The notes under the pieces were generated by a model that saw only the letters and a list, made by a program, of their open reading frames with translations, had not been told where the DNA came from and made no database searches. A program made the position numbers and the translations under genes. DNA of 64,000 nt from the NCBI GenBank assembly GCA_007258455.2, contig VDFB02047230.1, positions 161,828,635 to 161,892,634 of the forward strand, given 5' to 3'. The stretch is from Sequoia sempervirens (taxonomy: Eukaryota; Streptophyta; Pinopsida; Cupressales; Cupressaceae). Every line of letters starts with the position of its first letter. The first letter of the stretch is position 1. This document shows positions 12,225 through 23,225 of the stretch, piece after piece.

Positions 12225-13010
12225 ATGACTAGCACATCTGGCAAGATGGAAATAGAGAAATTCAATGGTAGCAATTTTGAGCTATGGAAACTCAAAATGG
12301 AAGATCTGTTAGTAGACTGAGATCTTTGGACTGCTGTGTCTGGAACAATGCCTCAAGGCATGAAGCAAGAGGATTGGGACCTGGCAGATAGAAAATAAAA
12401 AGGGTCGATAAGGCTCTATTTGGAAGACTTTGTTCTTCTGAGTGTTCATGAAGAAAAGACTGCCTCTTCCTTGTGGAAAAGACTGGCATCAATTTATCAA
12501 GGCAAGTCCTTGGTGAACAAATTGTTCTTGAGGAAAAAGTTGTACTCTTTAAGAATGTAGGAGGGAGGATCTGTTGCTGATCACTTAAATGCTTTCAACA
12601 TGTTGATTGCTCAGTTAACATCTGTTGGTGTGAAGATTGAAGATGAAGATTGCTACATGTTGATGTTATGTTCTTTGCTAGATTCTTGGGATCATCTAGT
12701 GATGGCTATTGGGAGTACGACATCCACTTTCAAGATGGAAGATGTTTTTGCTTCTTTTTTATCAAAAGAGATGAGAAGAAAATCTTCTGAGATGGCAGAG
12801 GAGGCTCTGGTTGTCAGAGGTAGATCGAAGGAGAAAGGCAAGAAGAAGGACAAGAAGTCCAGATCGAAATAAGAAGGGAGATCAAAGTCTCCTGGCAAGA
12901 AGTCCAAGGTGAAGTGTTGGAATTGTGGGCAACCTGGTCATGTCCAAAAGGATTGCAAGGAGGAGAAAAAGAAAAAGAAGAACTCTTCTGGTAATGATTC
13001 TTCTTAGAGT
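12225..13010 (+). pseudogene. gag: Copia-1 gag (UBN2-type capsid and CCHC zinc knuckle), broken
   Basis: Begins MTSTSGKMEIEKFNGSNF followed by ELWKLKMEDLL, the usual start of a plant copia Gag. The body (ISNLLS-like region around DEDCYMLMLCSLLDSWDHLV) is clear. A CX2CX4HX4C knuckle, CWNCGQPGHVQKDC, starts at about 12915. In-frame stops lie at 12318 (TGA), 12396 (TAA), 12558 (TAG), 12870 (TAA) and 13005 (TAG). Several sit where the family has W or Q, so single C-to-T or G-to-A changes explain them. Gag would form the particle that packages element RNA. Confidence 0.92.
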
Positions 13011-13061
13011 GATGCAGATGCCTTCATTGTAGCTTTGGCTACACGGGCATCAGATGATGTC

Positions 13062-13440
13062 TAGATGATTGATTCTGGAGCATCTTTCCATATGAAATCT
13101 CATAGAGATTGGTTCACAAAGTATGAAAAATACAATGGTGGAAAGGTGTACTTGGAAAGTGATTCATCTTTGGAAATTGTTGGTCGTGGAAGAGTCAGAA
13201 TTCAATTCCCTGATGGAAGAGTGAAGGGAATCAATGATGTGATGCATATACCAGGTCTGGCTCGAAACCTACTTTCTGTAAGTAAGCTGAATGATATCAA
13301 AGTGTAGGTCACGTTCTCTGGAAATAGCTGCAAGATGACTAGAGGCTCTATGGTGCTGGCTAGGGATGCTTGAATTGGTACCCTGTACAAGCTGGATGCA
13401 TTAGCTTTCCAATGCAACAGTGTCTTTGTAAAGTCACTTA
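13062..13440 (+). pseudogene. Copia-1 aspartic protease, broken
   Basis: The active site reads MIDSGASFHM, the D-S-G-A signature of copia proteases, followed by the usual LEIVGRGRVRIQFPDGRV and MHIPGLARNLLSVSKLN. A TAG at 13062 stands exactly where W precedes IDSGA in relatives. Further stops are at 13305 (TAG) and 13371 (TGA). It would process the Gag-Pol polyprotein; here it is cut from Gag by stops. Confidence 0.9.
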
Positions 13441-13499
13441 AGGCTGCTCATGGAGAAAAGAAGGAAGACGTTCTTGATAGTGTAAACTCCATGGAGGCT

Positions 13500-14330
13500 A
13501 AACTTCTAGCAGAGAAGACTATGCTCTAGCATCATAGGCTAGGCCACATTGGTGAGAAAGGTTTAAACACCTTGAAAAATAAAAACCTGGTAGAAGAGCT
13601 TGAAGATTGTAACCTTGAGTTCGAATTTTGTGAACATTGCATATATGGAAAGCAGCACCATGTTTCATTTTATTCCAGTCCTCACAAATCTTCTGGTTTG
13701 CTTGATTATATTCATTCTAATGTGTTTGATCTAGTGAATGTTCCTTCTTTGTCTAAATCAAGATACTATGTGTCATTTATTGATGATTATTCAAGAAGAG
13801 CATTTGTATATTTTCTGAAAAGTAAATCAGAAGTGTTCATTCAGATTAAGGAATTTAAAAACCTTGTTGAAAATCAAACTAGTAGGAAAATAAAATGCTT
13901 AAGGACTGACAATGGCTGTGAATTTTGTTCAGATGAATTCAAAAGGTACTGTACAAATCATGGGATTAAAAGACATAAGACTATGCCTTATACTCCACAG
14001 CAAAATGGAGTTGTTGAAAGTTTCAACAAGACAGTAATGGAAAGAGCACAAAGTATGCTAAGCAGTGCTGTCTTGGAGGAGAAGTTCTGGGCTAAAGCAG
14101 TCTCTACAACATGTTACTTGGTAAATCATTCTCCTAACTCTGCTCTGGTTGAGAAGACGCCTTTGGAAGCATGGTTTGGAAAGAAGCCCTCTCTGATACA
14201 TATTCGTGTCTTTGGCTATGAGGCATATGCATATGTGCCATTTGAAAAAAGATCTAAGTTAGAAAACAAAGCTGTGAAGTGTATTTTTATTGGCTATAGT
14301 GCTGACATAAAATGATACACACTTTAGAAC
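13500..14330 (+). pseudogene. Copia-1 integrase, broken; first catalytic Asp lost
   Basis: The GAG-pre-integrase zinc motif is visible (HHRLGHIGEKG, then CEHCIYGKQ). The core has LRTDNGCEF (second D) and PQQNGVVESFN (E). The first catalytic position, normally D in HSDVWG, reads HSNVFD, an Asp-to-Asn change. Stops are at 13527 (TAG, W position), 14313 (TGA) and 14325 (TAG). The enzyme would insert the cDNA into chromosomes; this copy should be inactive even if translated. Confidence 0.92.
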
Positions 14331-14469
14331 CCTAAGATAGAGAAGGTTTTGTACAGCAGAAGCATTATCTTTCGTGAGCTAAAACCTTCTACTTTGGATC
14401 TGCAGTCAGAAAAGAAATCAAAAAATGAAAAGGATGTAGTAGCAATTCCTCCGACACTAGATAAAGAGG

Positions 14470-15700
14470 AATTGAAAATCAAAATGTACCTAATACTGAA
14501 GAGAGCTAAAGTAGTTTTGAAAGTTCTGATGAAGATGAAGAACCACCTCAGCCTCAGCCTATGAGGAGGTCAACTCGTGAAAGAAAGCAACCTGATAGGT
14601 ATGGTTTTTCTTTAATAGAGTCTACTTGTTCCTATGCTTTAATTTCTAGCACTGATGAACCTAGGACTGTGAAAGAGGCATTTAAAATGTTTGATTCAAA
14701 CTCTTGGTTGGAAGCCATGAATGAAGAAATGGCATCATTAGAAAAGAATGATACCTGGAGTTTGGTGCCATTGCCTAAAGGCAGAAAAGCTATGGGCTGC
14801 AAATGGGTGTTTAAAAAGAAAATAGGTCTAGACGACAGTGTGGAAAAATATAAAGCAAGGTTGGTTGCGAAAGGTTGTTCCCAGGTAGAGGGAATTGATT
14901 ATGGAGAAATATTTTCTCCTGTAGCTAAGCTGACATCTATTAGATTTATTTTTTCACTTGCAACATCGTATGATTTAGAAATTGAGCAGATGGATGTGAA
15001 AACATCATTTCTTCATGGTGATCTTGAAGAAGAAATTTATATGTCCCAGCCATAGCACTTTGTGGAAAAAGGTAAGGAAAGATTGGTTTGCAAGTTGAAG
15101 AAATCTCTATATGGGTTAAAACAGTCTCCTAGAATGTGGTACCAGAAATTTGACACTTTTTCTTTGTTATTGGGATTTGTAAGATCAAAATGTGATCATT
15201 GTGTATATTACAAAGCTGAAAGTGATCAAGTCCTTATTATTGCTCTCTATGTTGATGATATGTTGTTCAAAGGCAATAGTAAGCTAATGATTTCTGATCT
15301 TATGTCTCAGTTGTCTGCAAAGTTTGAAATGAAAGATCTTGGTGCAGCAGGGTATATTCTGGGAATGGAAATAACCAGGGATAGGGAAAATAGAAAACTT
15401 TGGCTGAGTCAGAGTAAGTATATCATGACTATTCTAGAGAGATTTTGCATTACTAATTGCAAGCAACTAGTTGTTCCAGTTACACAGGGAACGAAGCTAT
15501 CTGTTGAGGATTGTCCAAAATCTCCTACCGAGATGGAGGACATGACCAGTGTACCTTATGCTAGTGCGGTTGGAAGCCTTATGTATGCAATGGTCTATAC
15601 AAGGCCAAACATTGCCCAAACAGTGGGAGTTCTTATTCAGTTTATGGCTAATCCTGGAGGGACACATTGGGATGATGTGAAGTGAGTGTTTAGATATCTG
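14470..15700 (+). pseudogene. Copia-1 reverse transcriptase, broken
   Basis: After a one-base frameshift between about 14470 and 14500 the frame resumes through an acidic linker and RRSTRERKQPDRY. RT motifs are AMGCKWVFKKK, KARLVAKGCSQVEGIDYGE, EQMDVKTSFLHGDLEEEIYM, SLYGLKQSPRMWYQKFD and the catalytic ALYVDDMLF (intact YVDD, about 15246-15272). Stops are at 14507 (TAA), 15053 (TAG) and 15683 (TGA, W position). It would copy element RNA into DNA. Confidence 0.94.
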
Positions 15701-16240
15701 AAGGGCACTTTAGACTATGCTTTGTATTACCATGGGAACTTGGTTGAATCACAGAGGACTCTCAATATTCGAGGTTATGTGGATTCTGATTGGGCAGGGG
15801 ACATTGACAGTAGAAGATCCACCAGTTGATATGTTTTCATGATGAATAGTGGTGTAGTGAGTTGGATGAGCAAGCGACAGGCTATAGTCGCTTTGTCCAC
15901 TACAGAGGTAGAATACATGGCAGCTACACATGCCTGTAAAGAAGCAATTTGGTTAAAAGGTTTGTGTTCTAACATTGGTTTTGATGCATTAAAAATTACT
16001 ATTTACTGTGACAGTTAGAGTGCTATATGTTTGGAAAAGAATCCTACTTTCCATGCCAGGAGGAAACATATAGATGTACAGTATCACTTTGTACTAGATA
16101 TGGTGGAGGATGGGAAGGTCTCTTTGGAGAAAGTGGATACTCTGGAGAATGTTGCAGATGCATTGATGAAGCCTGTGAGCATAGACAAGTTCAAGTGGTG
16201 TGCTAGTTCGATGGGCCTCTTGGCCCATGAATTTTAGTAG
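15686..16240 (+). pseudogene. Copia-1 RNase H, broken
   Basis: DSDWAGDIDSRRSTS, VVSWMSKRQAIVALSTTEVE, TFHARRKHIDVQYHF and VADALMKPVSIDKFKW are the standard copia RNase H landmarks. In-frame stops are at 15827 (TGA at a Gly position) and 16016 (TAG at the Gln of DSQSA). The protein would end MGLLAHEF at 16237, about 50 bp before the 3' LTR. It removes the RNA strand during cDNA synthesis. Confidence 0.92.
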
Positions 16241-16276
16241 TTTTATTATGCTCTGGAGGTGTCAGTAAGATCTTCA

Positions 16277-16289
16277 TCAAGTGGAAGCT
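16277..16289 (+). other. Copia-1 polypurine tract
   Basis: CAAGTGGAAGCT immediately precedes the 3' LTR; this is where plus-strand priming would occur. It is weaker than the AAGTGGGAGAA of Copia-3. Confidence 0.7.
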
Positions 16290-17706
16290 TGTTGGAATAT
16301 GTGCCTCAATCCTTACTGACATGGAACTCCTGAAGGGAAAATTTCTTGTGACATTGTTCATGTCTGGGCAACTAACTGTTCTAAATCTGCTTGATAAGTT
16401 CATGTCGCCAAGATAGAGTTGATGTCTTGCCAACAATGGCTATCGCTGTGACTCTCTATGTTCGGCGTGACCTTTTGTCGATCGGTAGAACTCTAGGCGA
16501 CAGTTGATCTTATCGGGGTAATGCTAGGGCTTCGGTGAGATGTCCCAGCGAATGGTGTAAGTCTCACCGATAGCTTATGGCTATTGGACTAACACACACG
16601 GATCATCGGGGAGAGGTCTCATCGAAGAAGGTAAGTCTCACCGACGAGAGTATTCTCTTGGTTCATTTGCAGTGAAAAAATACTTCGCTGAGAAGTCTTG
16701 GTGACTTGAATAAGTCATTCCAACAGTCTTTGGGATGACTTTAGGCACTTGGAGAAAGGTCCTTGCGAAGGGAATAAGTCTTGCTGACTCGGTAAGACTT
16801 GGTGATGCTTGATGTAAGGTCACAGCGAAGAACAAAGGTCTTATCGATAACAAATGCTCATCGATGTAACTCAAAGGTTTCGATATGAGGTCTTGGCGAG
16901 ATCGGTATGTCTTGCCGATGGTCTCTTTGAGTTCAACATGACTTGCAAGCATCGGTAAAACATCTTGTCGATAGAGGAATCTTTTGCCAATAGAAATGTA
17001 TTGAATGTCGATGGACTCGGTATGACTCATGGCATTCGTTGAAACCTCTTGCTGACTGTTGGAAACTTAAGCCAATTACTTTGTGGCATTGGGGAGACAC
17101 TATTAGTGTCTCACCAATATGCCAAAAATGTTTGATCGCCTTTGACCGTGTGACCATCCTATGTGGCATCCCGCTGGACCAATAAGAGGAAGCAGATTTC
17201 AAACAGATGACGGTTGGATTTTTGCATTAGTTGTAGCACTGGAGAAAAACTGCATGCAAGAAAAAAATATGAAAAGGCATGGAAACTTTCTATGATGAGG
17301 CAATGGTGGATAAGGATGCACAGAAGGTAAAAATTAGAATGTGATAAGATAGAAGCAGATTGATCCTGAATTCTAAAATGAGTCGAATTGTTGAGAGGAT
17401 TTTCTGTAACAAGAAGAACAGTGAATGTAGCTATTGTGAACTAATACCAGAGAGCGTATCTCTGATTGTATGTAATTGTTGTTACTATAATACAAAGAGA
17501 TTCAGTTTGGTGTGGTGGGTTTTTTCCCAAAAGGGTTTCCCACATAAATCTGTTGTTCATTGTCTTTTGAGTATCTTCTTTGTTTCTGTAAATATTTCAT
17601 GTGTGTCTTAATTAGACTGTAATTAGAAAATTAAAAGTACTGTTTGCATTCTTCCCTTTGGTTTTGACGTTAGGAAAGTTGCTTCCGCACCGTTGCTTTC
17701 CTTACA
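16290..17706 (+). repeat. Copia-1 3' LTR (1417 bp)
   Basis: Collinear with the 5' LTR with scattered, mostly transition differences and small indels, so the insertion is not recent. The palindrome GAGACACTATTAGTGTCTC is kept at 17094-17112. Confidence 0.95.
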
Positions 17707-17711
17707 ATCCC

Positions 17712-19125
17712 TACCCAATTGGGAATATGAAATGGCGTATGTTGAGCCATTTCTTAACATATAATATTTGAAAATTTCTCTACCTCACAAAACCATGAAA
17801 CTCAAAAATCATTTCAAATCCAAACTAGCCCTTTCTTGGAAATTCATTCTCCTATACAAATTCATTGGAATTCTACTCAAAAGGTGATAAAATGGAAGCA
17901 ACCACCTAAGCAAGCTGAATGCTACTTTAATGTCTTTCTTCAATTTAAATATTGCCTCACTTGTAGCTTTCATGCAAAGAAGATGTTAGCACATAATTTC
18001 TATGTGATTTAAAATATTTTTGTCTTCCAATTAATACTATTTACTCAAATAAAATACAACAATTTGTTGTGTGACAATAACAAGATATCATAGACACAAT
18101 TTTCTTCACACTAAAAATACTTATAGCTCCAAAGTCATTTATATTTTTTAATTTTTTATGAGGGTTGTTGGAATGTCAAGCCAATTATGTAAGTAATAAC
18201 TTGAAGGACTCTGTTAGTACACTAGATGACCATATGAAAGAGAAGGAAAAAACAATTGAAAATTTGAGTATGATGTAAAAATGAAGTGATAAGAAAATGG
18301 GTGGAGTTAGATGACTATATACTCAAAAAATGAAGAAAACTAATCAAACTGTAGTGGTGAGCTGCAAGGAAGAATTATTCAAATTATTGAATTAGAGGAA
18401 GGATTTTGAATGAAACACTTAATTCCTTGACACCCTTCAAGGCATTGTCATGCACACAATCAACACCCTATAAGAGGATATTGGTCTCTTGACCTAGAAA
18501 GGAACCATTGAGGTGCCTAGGAAAGTGATCTTTGCAGTGGAAAGTAGTCTCAAAGAGTTGTTTATTGTAGTGCACAATTTGCAAAGTTTGTTAAAATTGA
18601 TTGCATAAACCAAGGCTTCATCATGTATAAAAGCATATAATTGACATAATTGAAAGGAAAACATCATGCTATTGTAGGAATTGTAGAATTTGGTAGACTT
18701 TGGCATCAAATACTTCTATAAGATTGTAATGACTACCCCTAATTTTTTGTTTGTTTGTTTGTTGTTGTTTGAAGGATTTCTAAAATGTTTTTCTTGATTT
18801 CTTATTTTCCATTCATAGTTTTAACATACCAAAAGATAGATAACATATATAAATAGAATAGCACTATAAACTTGATTGAAAAAGAACACTTTCAAGTCTT
18901 ATTTGCATAAAAGTATTAATAGAAAATTACAATCATTAACCAATTCATAATAACTCAAAAATTAACTCTCAAACTTGATTTGGGAGCACTTAACAACCAA
19001 TAGTCAACTTCAGCTTGCAACAACTTTAGCCATAGGAATCACTCAACAAACCAATGCATATTTTCTAAATTAAAATATATATAAATATTTAAAATTATAG
19101 TTTTTTGTTTCCAACTATCTGACTC
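17712..19125. other. CACTA interior after Copia-1: nothing recognised
   Basis: A+T-rich, only short ORFs such as 18494-18709 (minus) with no family resemblance. Confidence 0.5.
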
Positions 19126-19132
19126 CAACTTT

Positions 19133-19273
19133 ATGGAACAAAGATTATTAGCACAAGCTAATGATGTTAAAGATAAAGGAAATTGATTGTTCGAAGCAGG
19201 AGAATATGAAGCAACATTGACGCAATATGCAAATGCATTAGAAATTGCTCCAGATAATCCTATGGCAAACGAG
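19133..19273 (+). pseudogene. Captured TPR-protein fragment (TTC1-like) in the CACTA element
   Basis: Reads MEQRLLAQANDVKDKGN, a stop, then LFEAGEYEATLTQYANALEI and APDNPMANE. The pattern A-N-x-x-K-x-x-G-N-x-L-F-x-x-G-x-Y-E-x-A-L is the first helix pair of a tetratricopeptide repeat and resembles the start of the TPR region of plant TTC1-like cochaperone proteins (from memory). The stop is TGA where R (CGA) would fit. Homology breaks at about 19274, which may be an old exon edge. Only one repeat is present, so the parent gene is uncertain. Confidence 0.6.
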
Positions 19274-19886
19274 TTTAGGGTTAGTGAAGGGAAGAAATCC
19301 ATGCGCCATGTCTTTCCAAAGTGGTAAGGATCCATGATGCAAATGTTCAAATCCCTTGTGTAACTGTAGCTTATAGAATTTGGACTCATCACAAATTCAT
19401 AAATCAAAACTCCATAGGTAGTGCAACAAGCCTATAAATCCCCCCACCTCACATTCTATAAGCTAAAACCTAAAAGGGTTCTCAAAAGGACTATATAATG
19501 ATGAACTAAATATGACTAAATTCAACCTTACATGTTACCTATAATAGGTGAAATGGCAAAAAGATTCTTACTCAATCTTGGGACATAAAAACATCTTTCA
19601 AATCAATCACATGAAGGGATTTGAATTAGCATGGTGCCAACTACCATCACAACATAGGTGGTATCACGAGCGAAAGAAAATTAAATTCTTAAATGTTTCT
19701 ACACTTTTATGTCCTACAAATAAAACATTTTCTTTTTTCCCCTATTCGTGTATGTCAATGTTAGACTTATTTCTCTCTAGAAAGTGATTTAGAACTAATT
19801 TGATCCCAAAAGTACTAAATGTACAAAACTACAAAAAATGTTTTTGAAACATAAAAACCTTTAAAATGGTAGAGATTTTGTGTTAC

Positions 19887-20214
19887 CTGTAACAAGAAGA
19901 AACCTAGATTCAAGTTGTTTGAGGAAAACAACTCGATTTCCCTTCCAATGTCCAGTCAAAATGATGAGAATGTTCCTAGGGGTGATGCTATCCCTACAAA
20001 ACATGTTATATCACAAATGAAAGTATAAAAATAATCCAGATTGGGAACCCCAAACCCTCTAGCCCAAAATTTTTAATTTAAAAATAAAATATAAAAATGA
20101 AAAGAAAAAAAAATAGTACTACTATAACTATTACCTAAGCTTGGTGGGCTTGTGCTTTCTCTTGTTGATTGGAGGCTTGGGTACGTCCTCCACTAGGTAA
20201 AATTTAGGGGACTT
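19887..20214 (-). pseudogene. RPL6: Captured ribosomal protein eL6 (RPL6) fragment: two exons and intact intron
   Basis: On the minus strand, exon 20214-20135 reads KSPKFYLVEDVPKPPINKRK then HKPTKL and ends CTTAG|GTAATAG. A 141-bp intron (20134-19994) ends TTTTGTAG. Exon 19993-19887 reads (R)[20 protein letters not shown] then [16 protein letters not shown] and stops at a GTAACAC donor. Both match the plant eL6 segment around FYPADDVKKP and ASITPGTVLIILAGR, and the splice phase rejoins in frame. There is no stop in about 62 codons. eL6 is a large-subunit ribosomal protein; only its middle part is present. The intron shows capture was from genomic DNA, not from mRNA. Confidence 0.88.
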
Positions 20215-20549
20215 CTAAAATGGAAACATTACAAGAAAAAAATGTAGAATCATTAATCTTGGTTTAGATCTTGTGCATATACTATATTCAAAAAATAATT
20301 CCCAAGTCCAAACCTAAGTTTAATAATAATATTTTATAAACAAATCATTGGTCCCTCTTTTCAAATCAATTGAGCAGAGAAATTAGAGTTGTACAAACAT
20401 AATAAAAGTAGTAGGCATATTGTGCAAGTATCTTATGTAGGTTCTATAGTCAACATTACCAAGACATATAATACATCTTTAATAAGTGAATATGAAAGCA
20501 TCCAATACCATTTAAATCACCAATGATAACTTTAAGAACCCCCCTCAAA

Positions 20550-21420
20550 AAAGATAAAATATTGGCGAATCACTCAATTTTTTAGGAAAAAATATTAATT
20601 TCTATTGGCGAATCTTTCCTTTTTTTTGAAAAAAATATTAATTTTATTGGCAATTTTTTTACATCACTAAAATCTTGTAGAAAATTTTGGTGAATCTTGA
20701 AAAATAATAGGAAAATTCATTAATTATGATGGTGAATCAATCCAATCTAAAAATAATTCTCATGGAAAAGTAGGGGCCAAAGGGTGGGAATTATTGATGG
20801 GCTTAAGGGGTAGACAATAATATTTACTTGCCACCATTGTTTTAAAATGTAATACAATGGCCCTCATTATATTCTACAAGGTAAAATGTACCCATGATCT
20901 ATAATTCTAATGGGGTTTAAAATTTATTTTAGAGCATTGATCTAGCAACCCTCATTGTACTCTATGAGGTAAAATGTACCCACAATCTATAATACTCATG
21001 AGACCCAAAATTATGGGCCTTATGAGCATTACAAATCATGGATATATTTTACCTCGTGGAATAAAACAAGGGGCCATTATATTATATTATAAATCAATGG
21101 TGGAAGCTAAAGATTAGAACTATGGTCCTAAAGCAACTACTATTTATGATATACTATTGACAAAGTAATATAGATTTCTACTATAACTTATAAATTTAGG
21201 AAAATCTGATATAATCATGTATCGAATATTGTGGAAAATTTTTGAGTTAATTTTTTTAATAAAATATTTTTTTGGCAATTTAAATAAGAGGATAGTAAAA
21301 TTTTGTAAAAATGTGGCGATTCAAGTCACATTATAGCTCAAACTATTAGCCAATTTTGGATTCTGAAATTTTAACTATTAGCCAATTGGTAAATATTAGC
21401 CACTAAAAAAATCACTGTAA
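20550..21420. repeat. Foldback structure / probable MITE cluster
   Basis: About 20829-20925 (GCCACCATTG...TACAATGGCCCTCAT, then AGGTAAAATGTACCCATGAT) is an inverted copy of about 21010-21105, ending ACAAGGGGCCATTATATTA and CAATGGTGG. A third, direct copy lies between them (about 20945-21010). Outside, TTGGCGAATC words at 20563-20613 are opposed by GTGGCGATTC at about 21322, suggesting a larger inverted arrangement. No ORF. I could not fix a TSD. Confidence 0.6.
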
Positions 21421-21557
21421 ATCACCACCAAGCAACTCTCAAATATTTACATGGATGTAGGCGTATGCAATCAAAACTAACTAGTCAAAAAACAACAAGG
21501 AGAGAAAAGAGGATGTATATCGAGCAACAGGTATATGCTACCAAGATTTTTTTTTGG

Positions 21558-21935
21558 TTGGCATAGGGTGTAATTGCAATAGAGTTATGCATGTCCTTGT
21601 GCACTAGATGACTGTTACTCCTGCCATGTTCAATGTAGTAGTTCCTTAGTGTGAGGGATTATCAAGAGAAGAGCATTAAATATGAGTAGTAACAACAAGT
21701 AGTAGCCCATCAAACTGAGGCATCTATAGAGGTTCACATTTATGTTTGTGCCAACCAACATGTTGATCACCACATAAAGGAATGAGGAGGTCAAGGACAA
21801 GCATATCTAGCCTAAACTTACTTTGAATTGGAGCTTCCCTAGTAGTAGTTGACATACCTCCAAAGCCACACAAATAATGAAGAGTTTCAACAAATTTGCA
21901 TCTTAGTCTTCACCCTTATGGGGTTTAGCATGCTC
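21558..21935 (-). pseudogene. Captured YIP1-family (YIPF) membrane protein fragment
   Basis: The minus strand reads EHAKPHKGED, stop, DANLLKLFIICVALEVCQLL, LGKLQFKVSLG, stop, ICLSLTSSFLYVVINMLVG, TNINVNLYRCLSLMGYYLLL. After a frameshift it continues NMAGVTVI, stop, CTRTCITLL. Compared with plant YIP1-domain proteins (from memory: CQLL-GK-HFG, LYRC-SLVGYCLLP, W-TR-CSTLL), this is the multi-membrane-spanning C-terminal half, an ER/Golgi trafficking factor. Two stops are TAG at Trp positions. It lies in the same CACTA element and strand as the eL6 fragment, about 1.3 kb from it. Confidence 0.72.
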
Positions 21936-22860
21936 ATTTTTTTCTTAACTATTAGATGGGTATTTAGTACTAGTACCAATATAGATCACAAAACTAAAGC
22001 CTAGATATTAAAAAAATTATTTATCAACATCAAGACCTTATCTATCAAGCCCTCAGATTTAGCAACCATTTTATAAAACCCTATCCCCAATTCAAAATTA
22101 CCTCTTTCTCTCGCATTTCAATGAGAAATTTGACATCTAAACAAAAGGAATCAAATAAAAATCCTAGTTTCTGAACCAATCTTGAAAAATCATCCAACAA
22201 AATGACAAACAATCCCACATTTTTCACATTGGAGTATCTACTGAGCTCTCCAATCCAATACCCACTTTATCAAACCTTGTAGTTGCTTCAAAAATACGTC
22301 CTGCTTGCACATTTCAAAATAAATTTATCATTACCCAGATGGAAGGGGTAAAAAAGAAGAGATGTCCTATTTTAGTCTGATCAAGTATGAAATTTCACAT
22401 AAGAGTGATGAAAAGGAAATCTAGAATTGAATTGATGGGAAACTATACATTTCTCCAAAATCATTGACTCAATGACTCCACAAAATTCATTGCTTGTAGC
22501 AATGGTGAATGATATATCAAAGGAAATTTAAATTGAAATAAAACCACAAAATGAATGTCGTCATTTAACAAATAGCAACATAATTGTTTTAGAATGTAAT
22601 AGAACACAAAAAAAAATGGCTCGATCGTGTGCAAATTTGAAAAATAAAATAAATTAAAACCATGGAAAGTGACTTAGCACAAGATTCTACACAAATCGTG
22701 TCCTACTATCAACATTGCTGATGCGGAAAAAGGGGCAGAGGTTGTGACCATAAATCAGGTGCCACCGCTTACACTTCTCCATTTTGGCGGGCTACACCTG
22801 AAAATAAGGTTTCAATGAAGGTTTGAGAGTATGTTTATTAAAATAAAAATTATGGCCAAG
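21936..22860. other. CACTA interior: unassigned
   Basis: No ORF of note. About 22770-22860 (ACTTCTCCATTTTGGCGGGC then TACACCTGAAAATAAGGTTT) recurs at 44330-44420 inside element B, so it is a repeat of some kind. Confidence 0.5.
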
Positions 22861-23225
22861 ATCTTAATAATGAGCACATTTATATTTTAACATTATGACA
22901 TGTTAAATACATATATAAAATTATTATAATTAATAATAATATTTTTTTTATATAATACAAAAAATTAATATATAAATATAATACAAAATATAATCAATAT
23001 ATTATATATATTTAATATAATAGTAATACAAATTATATTATATTATATATAATAATATTTATTATTATATTTAATAGTATATATAGATTATATTATTATT
23101 ATATATTGTATTCTATAATTACATTTATTAAATATAAATATAAAATTATTATAATTAATAATTAATATTTAGTATATTCTTATATAGAACAAATTAATTT
23201 AATATATAAAAAATCTAATAGTTTA
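22861..23225. repeat. A+T-rich TATA/TAAT low-complexity tract
   Basis: Almost only A and T with ATAATAAT and TATATA words; no coding potential. Confidence 0.85.

Larger units (their letters stand above)
10697..17706 (+). mobile_element. Copia-1: complete but inactive Ty1/copia retrotransposon, 7.0 kb
   Basis: LTRs 10697-12111 and 16290-17706 both start TGTTGGAATATGTGCC and end CTTTCCTTACA. The TSD ATCCC is at 10692-10696 and 17707-17711. The iMet PBS is at 12114. Domain order is gag, protease, integrase, RT, RNase H, which is Ty1/copia. It is nested in the CACTA element, where the flanks rejoin as GGGGGTTG-ATCCC-TACCC. Gag to integrase share one frame (codons start at multiples of 3 from 12225); RT and RNase H are in another, so one frameshift lies near 14470-14500. 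At least fourteen in-frame stops make it defective. Confidence 0.96.

Noticed and set aside
13065..16237. Functional plant protease/integrase/RT genes
   Set aside because: They are parts of Copia-1 with stops and one frameshift, bounded by LTRs and a TSD; not independent genes.
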